A DNA stretch of 64,000 bases from Richelia sp. SL_2_1 (GCA_012033205.1 JAAUSO010000001.1:62001-126000); one strand, 5' to 3'. Counted from the stretch's first letter, positions 47,920 to 57,708 are shown. Notes: generated by a model from the letters alone, not told the origin. Program-made: numbers and translations.

Positions 47920-48816
47920 ATGAAAATAGGAACAAAAGTAAATTTCATTTTGACAATTGTGTTTCTTATCGGTATTTTAGTTAGCGCGATTGCCTTATCA
48001 GATGTATTACAACAAAAAGCGCAAAATGAGATAAATTCTAAAGCCAGTGCATTAATGACAATGAATAACTCAGTGAGAAGCTATACAAATGAACGAGTAG
48101 GACCTTTATTATCACCACAAGTAGAAATTCAAGAGAATTTTATTCCAGAATCGATACCATCTTACTCGGTGAGAGAAGTTTTTGAATATTTTCGTAATAC
48201 TCCAGAATACGCGAATTTTTTCTATAAAGATGCAACATTAAATCCGACAAATTTACGAGATAAAGCGGATGATTTTGAAACTGAAATTGTTAAGAGTTTT
48301 CGTCAACAACCTGATAAAACATCATTATCTGGTTTTCGTACAATGTCAGGAATAAAATTGTATTATACTGCTAAACCTTTTGCAATTAAAAATGAAAGTT
48401 GTTTACGATGTCATAGTATTCCTGAAAACGCACCGAAAAGCCAGTTAACAACCTATGGAAGAGATAATGGCTTCGGATGGACGCTCAATGATATTCTTGG
48501 TGCTCAAATTGTTTATGTACCCGCCGAAGAAATTCTCGAAAATGCTCATCGTTCATTTATACTGGTAACGGGAATTGTGGCGATGGTGTTCACAATAGTA
48601 ATTATTATCATTAATCTGTTGTTAAAAAGAACTGTATTACGACGAATAAAGCGTATTGCAACAGTTGCTGAACAAGTTAGTGTTGGTAATATGGATGTTA
48701 ATTTTGGTAGACAAAATAAGGATGAAATTGGAGATTTAGCTGAAGCTTTTAACCGGATGAAATATAGTCTAGAAATTGCCATGAATATGTTGAATAAAAA
48801 AAAGAATAATTCATAA
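47920..48816 (+). CDS. Membrane haem sensor: DUF3365 (Tll0287-like) plus HAMP
   Basis: The 298-residue protein has an N-terminal membrane helix (8-26), an extracytoplasmic DUF3365/Tll0287-like domain with a c-type haem motif C161-L-R-C-H165, a second membrane helix (212-235) and a HAMP domain ('KRIATVAEQVSVGNMDVNFG', 'DEIGDLAEAFNRMKYSLE'). It stops soon after HAMP, with no kinase or cyclase domain, so the output must be through a partner. The family is thought to sense redox or gas through a PAS-like haem pocket. It starts 52 bases after the MFS-FHA gene on the same strand and may be cotranscribed. Confidence 0.85.
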   Translation: MKIGTKVNFILTIVFLIGILVSAIALSDVLQQKAQNEINSKASALMTMNNSVRSYTNERVGPLLSPQVEIQENFIPESIPSYSVREVFEYFRNTPEYANFFYKDATLNPTNLRDKADDFETEIVKSFRQQPDKTSLSGFRTMSGIKLYYTAKPFAIKNESCLRCHSIPENAPKSQLTTYGRDNGFGWTLNDILGAQIVYVPAEEILENAHRSFILVTGIVAMVFTIVIIIINLLLKRTVLRRIKRIATVAEQVSVGNMDVNFGRQNKDEIGDLAEAFNRMKYSLEIAMNMLNKKKNNS

Positions 48817-48858
48817 ATCTGATTATTGAATAACTGTAAAACTGCTGTAGGGTATATA

Positions 48859-48919
48859 TCGGGTTTTTATGACTATTTTCTGGTGTTACCGAGATAAAAT
48901 CGTAAAAACCCGACTTCTG
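48859..48919. repeat. Imperfect palindrome of the AGAAGTCGGGTTTT family
   Basis: 'cgggtttttatgac' faces 'cgtaaaaacccgacttctg'. Third copy; see 39933 and 40453. Confidence 0.65.
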
Positions 48920-48940
48920 TAATTATTAGAATTCTCTTCC

Positions 48941-48969
48941 CTGATAACTGATAACTGATAACTGTTTAC
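48941..48969. repeat. Heptamer tandem repeats
   Basis: 'ctgataactgataactgataactgttta' overlaps the stop of the caspase gene by a few bases. Confidence 0.7.
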
Positions 48970-51110
48970 CGTTCCAAAATACGTTTTTTAAATTCCATGG
49001 CAATTCCGTAATCGGGAATATTTTGGACTAATTTATCAACGAATTCGGTGATAGAAATTCGCGGATGAGATTGTAAAGTCTCTTGAATGATAAAATTAGC
49101 AATCGGACCAATGGAATAAGTTAAATAACTTTCACATTTGCTGATAAAATTAGCATCAATAGCTTGATATACGGTTGTTGAAGATTTAGCTAATTGAGAT
49201 TGAGTTGAAATACTTGGTATTTCTAAGATAGCTCTGAGTTGATTTTGAAATAAAGTCTTTTGTTGTAGGGGAATATAATCAGTTAATTCTTCAATTAATT
49301 GTTGATTATTTACTACTTTTTTAACTGATTGTTGTAATATATTTGATGCAATTATGCCGATTGATTTTTTGAGTAATTCTTCTAACTCTGTATATTTTTC
49401 GGAATTGAGAATTAACTGATTTGGCGATTGTATTGGTACTTTTATATCAGGTAATTGAGCTATAGTATTTTGATGTTTAATTGGTTGAAAATCTTGAAAT
49501 ACTTGATTGATATTACCGGGTAAAATATCAATGATTGCTTGGGTACCGGAAAGCCAAGTATGTAAATGTACACCTTTATTTTGTAAGAGTTTTCGTAATT
49601 GAGTAATCCATTTAGCGACTGGTAATCCTACTTGAGGATTTGCATTCGCAAGACTTTCTAAAATAGCTTGGGAAAATACTACTGATTGCTCAACAGGTGT
49701 TTGAGTAACTATCAAACATTGTCCATATTCAGTACCGCATTGTAAATCTTCTATCCAATTTTGTGCAGAACTAATTCCTGAAGATTCCCAACTTATTAAA
49801 TCTAAGATAATTATTTGTTGAACTTTTTGAGTACGACGTAATAGTTGTCTCAAAAAACAACGACTCAAACGTACTCCATCACCTAAAACTAAACAGGCTT
49901 CTCCATCTTCTTTTTCTTCAACATATCCCCGTAAATATAATAAACAAGTTGGTATTCTCTTTACTCCCCCTACTTTTTGATTATATTTTGCATTTAATTC
50001 TCCACTTACTTGGGTAAATTTTTGAATTTCTGTACGAATCCCGGACCATTTTTTATTGGATGAATCAAAACATTCCACTTCAAAATCACCAGCACTCTTT
50101 AATAATCGACTTAGATTATGACTCGAAGTTCGATTTGCTAATCCATCAATTACTAAAGCACGTCGTAACTTATTATAATCAACCTGACGGGGTTTAAATC
50201 CAACAATTAACTCTCCGACACCTTCGACAATTCTTTTCGGTGTTTGTATGGGATATTCTGGATAAAGCTGACTATCTCCCCGCTCTCGTTTTTGCTGATT
50301 AATTAAACGTACTTGATGATTTAATTTATCAATATACTGTACCGTTTGACGATAAACATATTTATAAAGTCCGTCAGCATCAATAAATCCGCTGTTATCG
50401 GCTGCTTCCCCCGATAATCCCCGCATTAAATAATAAGTAAATACTCCATGCCCTAACTCTGGAAATTCCCAAGATTGTTGTCCGCGATCGCAACTTAGTA
50501 AAGCACAAAATCCCTTACTTTGAGAAGCACGCTGTCTAAGGACATTCATCAGTTGCGGGGTAGAATTGGACAATGGTGTAATATCTCCATCCCTAGCCCT
50601 ACCGTCTCTCGCTCCTAACAATGCCATATCACCACTATGACAGGTATCCAAACATAATAACTGTTGCTTGGCTGGACTTTTACTTAATATTTCTACAAGT
50701 TCCTGCATTGGTAAACCAGTAGCCAACAAGTTACTTTTATTAGTATCGGAAAAACATAGAACTGCTTCTTGAGTATTTGGCTCTAACATCCCATGTCCGG
50801 AAAAATATAATAAAATCGAGTCATTTGGTTGTGATTGAGCAACTATTTTGCATAAACTTTCGCGAATATTCTTGATTTCTGGTGTTTTGGTGGCAAAATC
50901 ATGATGTACAACTATTTCTTTATTGGGAAATCCTTCTGTCGCTTTCACAAGTGATTCTTCCAATCCCTGACAATCTAAGGCTGGATAACGTAAAGAAGGT
51001 AAATTTATATCTTGATAATCGTTAACACCTACTAATAATAGCCAAAGTTTGGCTTCTCCTGATTTTAATGTATAAGTTGAATCGCTAGAACCTACGCCGA
51101 GAGGAGCCAT
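48966..51110 (-). CDS. Orthocaspase (peptidase C14 family)
   Basis: The 714-residue protein has an N-terminal caspase p20-like domain: 'LWLLLVGVNDYQD', His106 in 'LLYFSGHGML' and Cys157 in 'LLCLDTCHSGDM', the His-Cys dyad, with acidic Asp155 nearby as in metacaspases that cut after Arg/Lys. A p10-like part follows ('GFCALLSCDRGQQSWEFPEL', 'GVFTYYLMRGL'). The C-terminal 450 residues form a region I do not recognise; it contains repeated-looking alpha-helical ends ('LKKSIGIIASNILQQSV', 'YSIGPIANFIIQETLQSHP'), perhaps a binding domain. No signal peptide. It stands alone between the haem sensor and the IS element. Intact. Confidence 0.88.
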   Translation of the reverse strand: MAPLGVGSSDSTYTLKSGEAKLWLLLVGVNDYQDINLPSLRYPALDCQGLEESLVKATEGFPNKEIVVHHDFATKTPEIKNIRESLCKIVAQSQPNDSILLYFSGHGMLEPNTQEAVLCFSDTNKSNLLATGLPMQELVEILSKSPAKQQLLCLDTCHSGDMALLGARDGRARDGDITPLSNSTPQLMNVLRQRASQSKGFCALLSCDRGQQSWEFPELGHGVFTYYLMRGLSGEAADNSGFIDADGLYKYVYRQTVQYIDKLNHQVRLINQQKRERGDSQLYPEYPIQTPKRIVEGVGELIVGFKPRQVDYNKLRRALVIDGLANRTSSHNLSRLLKSAGDFEVECFDSSNKKWSGIRTEIQKFTQVSGELNAKYNQKVGGVKRIPTCLLYLRGYVEEKEDGEACLVLGDGVRLSRCFLRQLLRRTQKVQQIIILDLISWESSGISSAQNWIEDLQCGTEYGQCLIVTQTPVEQSVVFSQAILESLANANPQVGLPVAKWITQLRKLLQNKGVHLHTWLSGTQAIIDILPGNINQVFQDFQPIKHQNTIAQLPDIKVPIQSPNQLILNSEKYTELEELLKKSIGIIASNILQQSVKKVVNNQQLIEELTDYIPLQQKTLFQNQLRAILEIPSISTQSQLAKSSTTVYQAIDANFISKCESYLTYSIGPIANFIIQETLQSHPRISITEFVDKLVQNIPDYGIAMEFKKRILER

Positions 51111-51484
51111 AATTATTAAACCTCTTAACAGTTATCAGTTATCAGTTATCAGTGAACAGTTATCAGTTATCTATTGATATGCTTCCTACCTTATCTCCAC
51201 CCATACACCGTCGCAACTGTCAATCGATAACTGATTTTTCATTTTATTTGACTAATCCTAACTTATGTATTTATATAATTTGAATGAGATATAGTCCATA
51301 CAGAAAAGTAGTGGAAATGCTCTGACAAAATCGACTTAACTTTTCTACAACTTTTGAATCTGACTCCATAATTTCCCGATTATTAAAATTTTCTGATTAC
51401 TTACCTTTTTCTCAAATCAAAGATAATCCCCAATCGAGAAGAACTAGAGAAGTAACAGATAACGATTAAAACTTATGCTCCTCT
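51111..51484. other. Spacer upstream of the caspase gene
   Basis: Heptamer repeats at 51126-51175 sit directly in the caspase leader. The rest is A/T-rich with no gene seen, up to the IS end. Confidence 0.5.
51126..51175. repeat. Heptamer tandem repeats
   Basis: 'aacagttatcagttatcagttatcagtgaacagttatcagtta'. Confidence 0.8.
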
Positions 51485-51491
51485 TGATACT

Positions 51492-51540
51492 CCCCACGGC
51501 TAAAAGCCGGGGGATTCTTGAAGAGTCCACAAACGAACTT
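51492..51540 (-). ncRNA. Possible omega-RNA (TnpB guide) region at the IS right end
   Basis: TnpB proteins are guided by an RNA from the 3' end of their own gene and the IS right end. Here the tnpB tail 'SPGF-stop' lies in a hairpin ccccacggc/gccgggg, as is usual. I infer the RNA from position only; its guide would begin outside, toward lower coordinates. Confidence 0.35.
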
Positions 51541-52770
51541 TCAATGGTGCTATCAAAGACACCCTACTGATTCCACTAAGGTCTAAGCCTAGTTTTATCG
51601 CTACTTTTCTCAAGATATTTGCTGCACCGTTAGCATCAGCATTCAATAAAAAGTTACTAGCTGTTTTAAACAAGCCTCGTTTAACACGCATTCCAGAAGA
51701 CTGCCACCGTTCGGGTTTTTCACCATATTTTGGTAGCACATCATTATCTAAAAATGATGCTTTTGAAGTATAAGATTCTTCCGTTTCTACAAACTGAATT
51801 CCATAATGTTTGCACAGTTGAGCAATTCTATCTTTTAATCGTGCTGTTGGAATTTGAACAAACTTTTGATTGTTCTTTTTGCCCATATCAGCACCATCTT
51901 TTTGTCCTTTGTTCCAACCGAAAATAATCGTACCAATCTTGTTATCTAAGCAATGTTTTATGACCAATCTGACAGCTTTGTTAACAGCATCCCTGACTTG
52001 TCGGTTACGTTTTTCAGTTATATGAGCTAGTTTTTCATTCCAAAAACCTTGAGGCTTCCCCTCTTTGATTGTCGAAACTTGCTTGTTAAACCATTGATTC
52101 ATTGATTTTAGATGTTTACCATCAATGATAAAACTAGTACCAACGTTTGTTACACAGGTTAACCAGTTGTTAACGCCGTGGTCTATTCCTAGTACTTTCG
52201 ATTGGTCTAAGTTAACAGTAACTTCAGGTTGTTTATACACATATTCAATGTAAAAGCATTGGTTTCTTGGCACTATCCTAAATTCTTTGATGTCGGCAAA
52301 CTTAAGGTTTGATGGCATGGGTAGATAGAAAGCATCTAGACCAAACCAAGCTTTTACTTTGCTACCCAGAGAAAATCGCAACAATCGATCTTTCAACTTA
52401 ACATCAGCTTTTGGATATGTAATAAGTGCTAACCCATTCTTGCGGTATCCGGGTAGCTTAGGACGCTGCTCAACAGTTCCTTTTTTGATAGCTTTGAGCA
52501 ATCCAATATATGATTTAAAAGATTCTGCAACTGTTGCTCCCGGCATTGCTGGGCAACGTGAGAGTACATTGCTTGGAAATGCAAATTACTTTTGAACAGT
52601 TTATGCAAATCAAACTTGCTAGGTATTCTACCAGTCTTGAAATACAACTGTCTTGCATAATATGTTCCACAGTTAGCGAGTTTAGCTGACTCCCCACACA
52701 AAAACTCTAAAATTGCAGCTAACTCGACATCTGGATTGAGTAAATGTTGTTGACAACCATAGCTAGACAT
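51500..52770 (-). pseudogene. tnpB: TnpB RNA-guided nuclease/transposon accessory protein, frameshifted
   Basis: The start (MSSYGCQQHLLNPDVELAAI) is at 52770, overlapping the tnpA stop. The frame is lost near 52534 and resumes as 'TVAESFKSYIGLLKAIKKG'; one extra A in 'gagcaacagttg' (read on the minus strand) would give 'QTVAESF'. The second part has the RuvC-like catalytic sites: Asp in 'VLGIDHGVNNW', Glu in 'VETEESYTSKASF' and Asp in 'NADANGAANI'. The CxxC zinc ribbon of many TnpBs is lacking between the last two. Total length would be about 423 residues, normal for the family. Confidence 0.8.
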
Positions 52771-53162
52771 TTTTTTGATTCTCAATATATTGTTTAATAA
52801 CAGAGAATTGAGCGCCACCAACAGTGGAAACAAACAGGACTGTTAGTCCAAAGTGTGGGGAGTCGGGATTTTAACCAAGAAAACTCTTGTCTGAGATATC
52901 TTGATGAACGTCCTTTCATATATCGAACTACTTTTGCAATCCCAAATTGAGGGTCTACCTCAAGCAAAAGATGTACATGGTCTGGCATGACTTCCATCTC
53001 AATAACTTCGCTGTTAAATTCCTTAGCGACATCTAAAATAATTTCTTTGAGACGTACATCAACACCATGAACTAATACTTTTCGACGATATTTAGGACAC
53101 CACACAACATGATATTTGCAAGAATAGGTAATATTGTTATTTGACTTGTATTTTTGACTCAT
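52763..53162 (-). pseudogene. tnpA: TnpA Y1 transposase (IS200 type), frameshifted
   Basis: Start at ATG 53162 (MSQKYKSNNNITYSCKYHVV); an ATG at 53201 is possible. 'MPDHVHLLLEVDP' holds the HUH motif. After 'LPTLWTNS' (near 52838) one extra C shifts the frame; read without it, the sequence continues 'LFVSTVGGAQFSVIKQYIEN' and stops at 52763. The catalytic Tyr of the QYIEN helix is lost in the shifted product, so this copy should not transpose. Confidence 0.8.
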
Positions 53163-53382
53163 AAATTGATTATATGGCTCATCCTCATATAATAATGTCA
53201 AGCTCTAATAAAGATTATATGAAGTTGAGCTATATAATATTTAATGTGGCTGTTCCCGTAGCGTGCCGTAGGCATAGCCACCCATAAAGTCGCTTATCGA
53301 CTTATCCCCATGTCTAAAGCCAGGGGCTTGCGTCTCGTTTCTTGGTCAGAGGGCAGCTAATAGGCAAGGAGAAATAATCAAT

Positions 53383-53466
53383 ATGAAACTTTATTACGCA
53401 CCGGCTTCATCCTATTCCCAACGTGTTACATTCAAGAACAAGTATAATTTTTTATGGCTACCTTGA
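53383..53466 (+). pseudogene. 5' remnant of a glutathione S-transferase gene
   Basis: After a good 'aaggag' site 13 bases upstream, ATG 53383 opens MKLYYAPASSYSQRV, the typical start of a GST N-terminal (thioredoxin-like) domain with its early Ser/Tyr contacts. From codon 16 the sequence ('TFKNKYNFLWLP') is no longer GST and stops at 53466. About 50 bases separate it from the IS left end. So a gst gene was deleted after its first 15 codons. The match is short and rests on my recollection of the family. Confidence 0.5.
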
Positions 53467-53529
53467 ATTAAATGTAATTTTTTGTAAAATCACTTCAACT
53501 TTTTGTTTGTTTTGCGTACAAGTAATTAC

Positions 53530-55023
53530 ATGGGAAATAAAAAAAAACTAATGCTAACCGAGGCTGTAATGGCTCCGATTTCTCAGGTTCAATTGCGTCT
53601 AACCCTAAAAGACATTGTTCAAAAACGATTTATTCAATTTATTTCATTAATTGTTGTAGTTTCAATCACAATAATTAGCTGTAATCAGGTAGAAATTACC
53701 AAGTCTTCTTTGGTCGAATCCTCATCTATGCAAAAGCCTTTGAATATTTGGTGGGATAAAGGCTTTAATCCTGAAGAAGATGAAGCACTGCGTTCGCTTG
53801 TACGTCATTGGGAAGACAAAACTAAAAATCAAATTAACTTAGTTTTTTATACAACCGATTCTTTAGGAGAGAAAATTCGTAGGTCACTCAAAGCTGGTAA
53901 TCCTCCTGATATTGTGATGAGTTTTAAGGCTGAAAGGTCTCCAAATTCTCGCTTGGCTTGGGACAATAAGTTATTGGATGTTTCTGATATTATTAATCCG
54001 ATTAAAAATCTTTATCCACAAGATATTTTACAGACAGTAAATTTTTATAATAATGTTGACAAAAAACGTCATTATTATGCAATTCCAATTCATCAAGGAA
54101 CAATGCATATTTACTACTGGCGGGATTTATTAGCAGAAGTCGGTCGTAACAAACAAGATATACCAAAAGAATGGGATGCTTTTTGGGAGTTTTGGAAACA
54201 GGTTCAAGATGACTTACGGGAGAAAAATAACTCTAATAATACACCTAAAATCTATAGCTTGGGTTTTACTCTTTCACCAGAAGCTGGTGACACTTATTAC
54301 TTATTTGAGCAAATTTTAGAAGCTTACGACATCGAAATTGTCAACGCTGAAGGAAAACTGTTAATTGATGATGCGAAAGTACATCAAGGCATTGTCAAAG
54401 TATTAAAGTGGTATCAGAATTTTTACGAACAAGGTTATATTCCACCAGCGGCTTTAAAATGGTTAAATCCAGATAATAACCGCAGTATACTGAATCGCGA
54501 GATAGTCATGACTCCGAATGCGACTCTTTCAATTCCTGTAGCAGTGCGTCAAGATGCCGATATTTATCAGAAAAAATTAGGTATTTTGGAGTTTCCTAAT
54601 AAACCAAACGGTAAGCCGATGCGACATTTAACAATGGCTGAGCAAGCTGTGATTCTAGCTGAATCAAAAAATCAGAAATTGGCTAAAGACTTCTTGAAGT
54701 ATGTAGTACAAACAGACGTAATGAAAGATTATTTAATCAAAGCAGGAGGACGTAATTCACCAGTGTCAGACCCTGTTTGGCAAGATGCTTTTTGGACGAA
54801 TCCCAATGACTCTCATATTTCTGATGCAACTAAAACTTTTACTGGAGGTAGAATTCGTTATTTTTATATTTCCCAAAATCCTGCTTATAGCCAAGTTTTA
54901 GATAGAAATGTTTGGGGAAAAGCAATTAATCGAGTTGTTGTTGATCAAATCACACCAGAGCAAGCAGCCGATGAAGCAATTAAAGAAATTAAATTAATTT
55001 ATCAAGAGTGGGAGAATAGTTGA
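53530..55023 (+). CDS. Extracellular solute-binding lipoprotein (ABC sugar-binding type)
   Basis: The product is about 497 residues from ATG 53530; ATG 53569, with 'gagg' in front, is an equally good start. A hydrophobic segment with lipobox ('IVVVSITIISC') would be cut before Cys and lipidated. The mature part is a type 1 extracellular solute-binding protein: 'NIWWDKGFNPEEDEALRSLV', 'KAGNPPDIVMSF', 'AIPIHQGTMHIYYWRDLL', 'TMAEQAVILAES'. No ABC permease or ATPase gene is near. Instead a hybrid histidine kinase begins 131 bases downstream, so it may present its ligand to that sensor. The ligand is unknown, perhaps a sugar. Confidence 0.82.
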   Translation: MGNKKKLMLTEAVMAPISQVQLRLTLKDIVQKRFIQFISLIVVVSITIISCNQVEITKSSLVESSSMQKPLNIWWDKGFNPEEDEALRSLVRHWEDKTKNQINLVFYTTDSLGEKIRRSLKAGNPPDIVMSFKAERSPNSRLAWDNKLLDVSDIINPIKNLYPQDILQTVNFYNNVDKKRHYYAIPIHQGTMHIYYWRDLLAEVGRNKQDIPKEWDAFWEFWKQVQDDLREKNNSNNTPKIYSLGFTLSPEAGDTYYLFEQILEAYDIEIVNAEGKLLIDDAKVHQGIVKVLKWYQNFYEQGYIPPAALKWLNPDNNRSILNREIVMTPNATLSIPVAVRQDADIYQKKLGILEFPNKPNGKPMRHLTMAEQAVILAESKNQKLAKDFLKYVVQTDVMKDYLIKAGGRNSPVSDPVWQDAFWTNPNDSHISDATKTFTGGRIRYFYISQNPAYSQVLDRNVWGKAINRVVVDQITPEQAADEAIKEIKLIYQEWENS

Positions 55024-55154
55024 AAGAGAATTGGGAATAGGGAATAGGGAATAGGGAATTGCTAATTAGTGATACTTTCAACTTTTATAGCTCTTAGCTC
55101 TTAGCTCTTAGCTCTTAATTACTAATTACTAACTCATAACTTTATCTATGAAAA
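55024..55154. repeat. Heptamer repeats GGGAATA and AGCTCTT
   Basis: Four GGGAATA units near 55030-55060 and five AGCTCTT units near 55088-55118, then 'attact' units. They fill the gap between the lipoprotein and kinase genes. Confidence 0.85.
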
Positions 55155-57584
55155 ATGAAATTTTGGCAGCAACATTTAACAACTAAAATAGCAAGTTCTT
55201 TTTTATTGCTATCTCTAATCACTGTTGGTGTAGTGGGAAGCGTAACATTTATTAATGCTAGAAATGCTCTGAAAAAAGCTGCTTTTGAACGCTTGAATGT
55301 GATAGCAACACTTAAAGAGAAACAAATTAATCGTTGGTTTGATTTGCAGCGAGAAGATTTTGTTTTTATCACAGAATTCGCTGATGTTAAAGCAAAATTA
55401 CAAGCAGTTCTTAGTTCAAATATATCTGAATCTGAATACGAAATAACTGCTAAAAGTATCAATGAATACTTACAACAAATTAAACAGTTGAAACCAAGTT
55501 TACAGGAAATTTCGCTTCTAAATCGTAGTAATAAAATAATTATTTCTAGTAATATAAACCGTGTAGGTAAATATGAATTGTTAGCGAATGTTAGTTATGT
55601 GGAAAAAACTTGGAATGGAAATAAATTTGCTCCGATTTTTTATGTTTCACCAGAAACAGGTAAACCCGCAGTTACTTTCGCAAAAACTTTACGTGATGAT
55701 GCTGGAGTTCGTCAAGGAATTGTTTTAGCAAATCTGAAATTAGAACGTATAGACGAAATTGTTCGAGAAGGTGCGGGCTTGGGTAAGACTGGTGAAACCT
55801 ATTTGGTTGGTTCTTTAGGAAGAAGTAAAAAAACATTTATTGCCAATAATATGATGTTTTCAGGGTATCGCAAAAGTTATCAAGATATTAGTTCTGAAGG
55901 CATTGATTTAGCGATGGGTGGTATTAGTGGTGCTGGGGAATACCGTAATCATGCAGGAATTGCAACCTTAGGAGAATATCGTTGGCTGAATGACCAAGAT
56001 TTAGCATTGTTAGTTGAGATAACCCAGGAAGAAGCATTTGCTCCGGCACGTCAATTAGCCAATACAATTATGTTAATTGGTTTAGCATCCGCCGGAGTTT
56101 TATTTTATGGTGTTTATTATTTATCTCTACAATTAAGTATTTATCGCCGACGTTCGGAAAATTACAGTTCTCAATTAGAAGTAAAAGCACAAGAAGCGGA
56201 AACTGCTAATCGGGCAAAAAGTGAATTTCTCGCAAATATGAGTCATGAATTACGCACTCCTTTGAATGCAATTTTAGGATTTGCACAGTTGATGAAACGA
56301 GATAAAATGCTGTCTTTAGAACAACGGGAATCTTTAACAACTATTAACCGCAGCGGCGAACATTTGCTATGTTTAATTAATGATGTATTAGATATGTCAA
56401 AAATTGAAGCAGGACGTACTATTTTGCATTCAAAATCTTTTGATTTACATCTTTTATTAGATAATCTTCAGGAAATGTTTCAACTGCGAGCAACTGCTAA
56501 AGGATTATTTTTGAAGTTTGATTTTAAGGCAAATTTACCTCGCTTTATTATTACCGATGAAGGTAAGCTGCGCCAAGTTTTAATTAATTTATTAGGTAAT
56601 GCGATTAAATTTACAGAGATAGGAGGAGTAATTTTAACAGTTAGTCATAACCATAACTTCGTGATTCCTGCTTCCCTACATTTCGAGATCAAAGATACGG
56701 GTAAAGGTATTGCTCCGGAAGAAATAGAGCAAATTTTTGACCCATTTGTACAAACTGCTAGCGGTATTCAAGCTAGAGGTGGTACTGGTTTAGGGCTTGC
56801 GATTAGCCGTCAATTTGTGCGGTTAATGGGTGGTGATATCTATGTTGAAAGTTCTGTTAAAAAAGGTTCTAGCTTCAGTTTTGATATTCAAATTAGCTTA
56901 CCTAAAACAAAAGAAATACAATTAGTTAAAAAGCAGGTCATAAAAATTGCTCCATCTCAACCTAATTATCGTATTCTTGTAGTAGATGACCGTTTAGAAA
57001 ACCGCGATTTACTAACTAAATTACTGAGTACCGTAGGATTTGAGACTTGTAGTGCTGCTAATGGCAAACAGGCGATCGCCATCTGGGAAACATGGCAGCC
57101 ACATTTAATTTGGATGGATATGCGGATGGCTATTATGGATGGTTATGAAGCTACAAGGCTGATTAAAGCTCAATCGCAGAATCATCATTCGGTAGTAATT
57201 GCTTTGACTGCAAGTGCTTTTGCGGAGCAACAGTCAAAGATTTTTGCGGCAGGTTGTGATGATTTGGTTAGTAAACCGTTTCAAGAAGAAGTTATTTTTG
57301 AAAAAATGAGTCAATATTTGGGGGTTAAATATATTTACGAAGAAGATAATATTGAAGCTGAGAATAATTTACCAGCAAATTCTCAAATTATTTTAACTTC
57401 TAACGACCTCAGTGTCATGTCCAGAGAATGGATTGCTTCACTACATCAAGCAGCTTTAGAGGTGGATGCAGATTTAATTTTACAGATAATTGAGCAGATT
57501 CCACAGAAGTATCAAACTTTAGCTGAAAAGTTGAGAAAACTAATATTGCAATACGACTTTGATACGATTGTTGAAGTTAGCTGA
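55155..57584 (+). CDS. Hybrid sensor histidine kinase (Cache-like, HisKA, HATPase, REC)
   Basis: The 809-residue protein has a membrane helix (13-33), an extracytoplasmic Cache-like sensor (about 35-300; 'SLLNRSNKIIISSN', 'GKTGETYLVGS'), a second helix (304-326) and a short coil. HisKA follows with phospho-His364 ('[11 protein letters not shown]'), then HATPase_c ('LRQVLINLLGNAIKFT', 'GTGLGLAISRQFV') and a REC domain ('RILVVDDRLENRDLL', 'LIWMDMRMAIMDG'). It ends in a 60-residue helical domain ('MSREWIASLHQAALEVDADL') that recurs at the end of the protein at 60109-62067. It should pass phosphate to REC or Hpt partners in the genes downstream. The upstream binding lipoprotein may supply its signal. 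Confidence 0.9.
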   Translation: MKFWQQHLTTKIASSFLLLSLITVGVVGSVTFINARNALKKAAFERLNVIATLKEKQINRWFDLQREDFVFITEFADVKAKLQAVLSSNISESEYEITAKSINEYLQQIKQLKPSLQEISLLNRSNKIIISSNINRVGKYELLANVSYVEKTWNGNKFAPIFYVSPETGKPAVTFAKTLRDDAGVRQGIVLANLKLERIDEIVREGAGLGKTGETYLVGSLGRSKKTFIANNMMFSGYRKSYQDISSEGIDLAMGGISGAGEYRNHAGIATLGEYRWLNDQDLALLVEITQEEAFAPARQLANTIMLIGLASAGVLFYGVYYLSLQLSIYRRRSENYSSQLEVKAQEAETANRAKSEFLANMSHELRTPLNAILGFAQLMKRDKMLSLEQRESLTTINRSGEHLLCLINDVLDMSKIEAGRTILHSKSFDLHLLLDNLQEMFQLRATAKGLFLKFDFKANLPRFIITDEGKLRQVLINLLGNAIKFTEIGGVILTVSHNHNFVIPASLHFEIKDTGKGIAPEEIEQIFDPFVQTASGIQARGGTGLGLAISRQFVRLMGGDIYVESSVKKGSSFSFDIQISLPKTKEIQLVKKQVIKIAPSQPNYRILVVDDRLENRDLLTKLLSTVGFETCSAANGKQAIAIWETWQPHLIWMDMRMAIMDGYEATRLIKAQSQNHHSVVIALTASAFAEQQSKIFAAGCDDLVSKPFQEEVIFEKMSQYLGVKYIYEEDNIEAENNLPANSQIILTSNDLSVMSREWIASLHQAALEVDADLILQIIEQIPQKYQTLAEKLRKLILQYDFDTIVEVS

Positions 57585-57708
57585 TAGTTATTTTTAAATA
57601 ATTAATTAATAAATAATTAATAAATAAATGAATAATTGCAAGTTGAATCTTCCCTAGTTCTTCTCGATTAGTTATTAATCTAGTTAATAATATGCTTCTT
57701 ACAATAAA

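Larger units (their letters stand above)
51485..53330 (-). mobile_element. IS200/IS605 family insertion sequence
   Basis: tnpA and tnpB stand in the same direction with an 8-base overlap. Hairpins bound the unit: 51492-51513 on the tnpB side and about 53306-53325 ('gcccctggctttagacatgggg' read on the minus strand) on the tnpA side. No terminal inverted repeats, as expected for this family. Both genes carry a frameshift, so the copy is probably inactive. Exact ends are estimates. Confidence 0.75.

Noticed and set aside
53240-53280. 'gttcccgtagcgtgccgtaggcatagcc' near the IS
   Set aside because: A usual cyanobacterial interspersed palindrome, not part of the IS.
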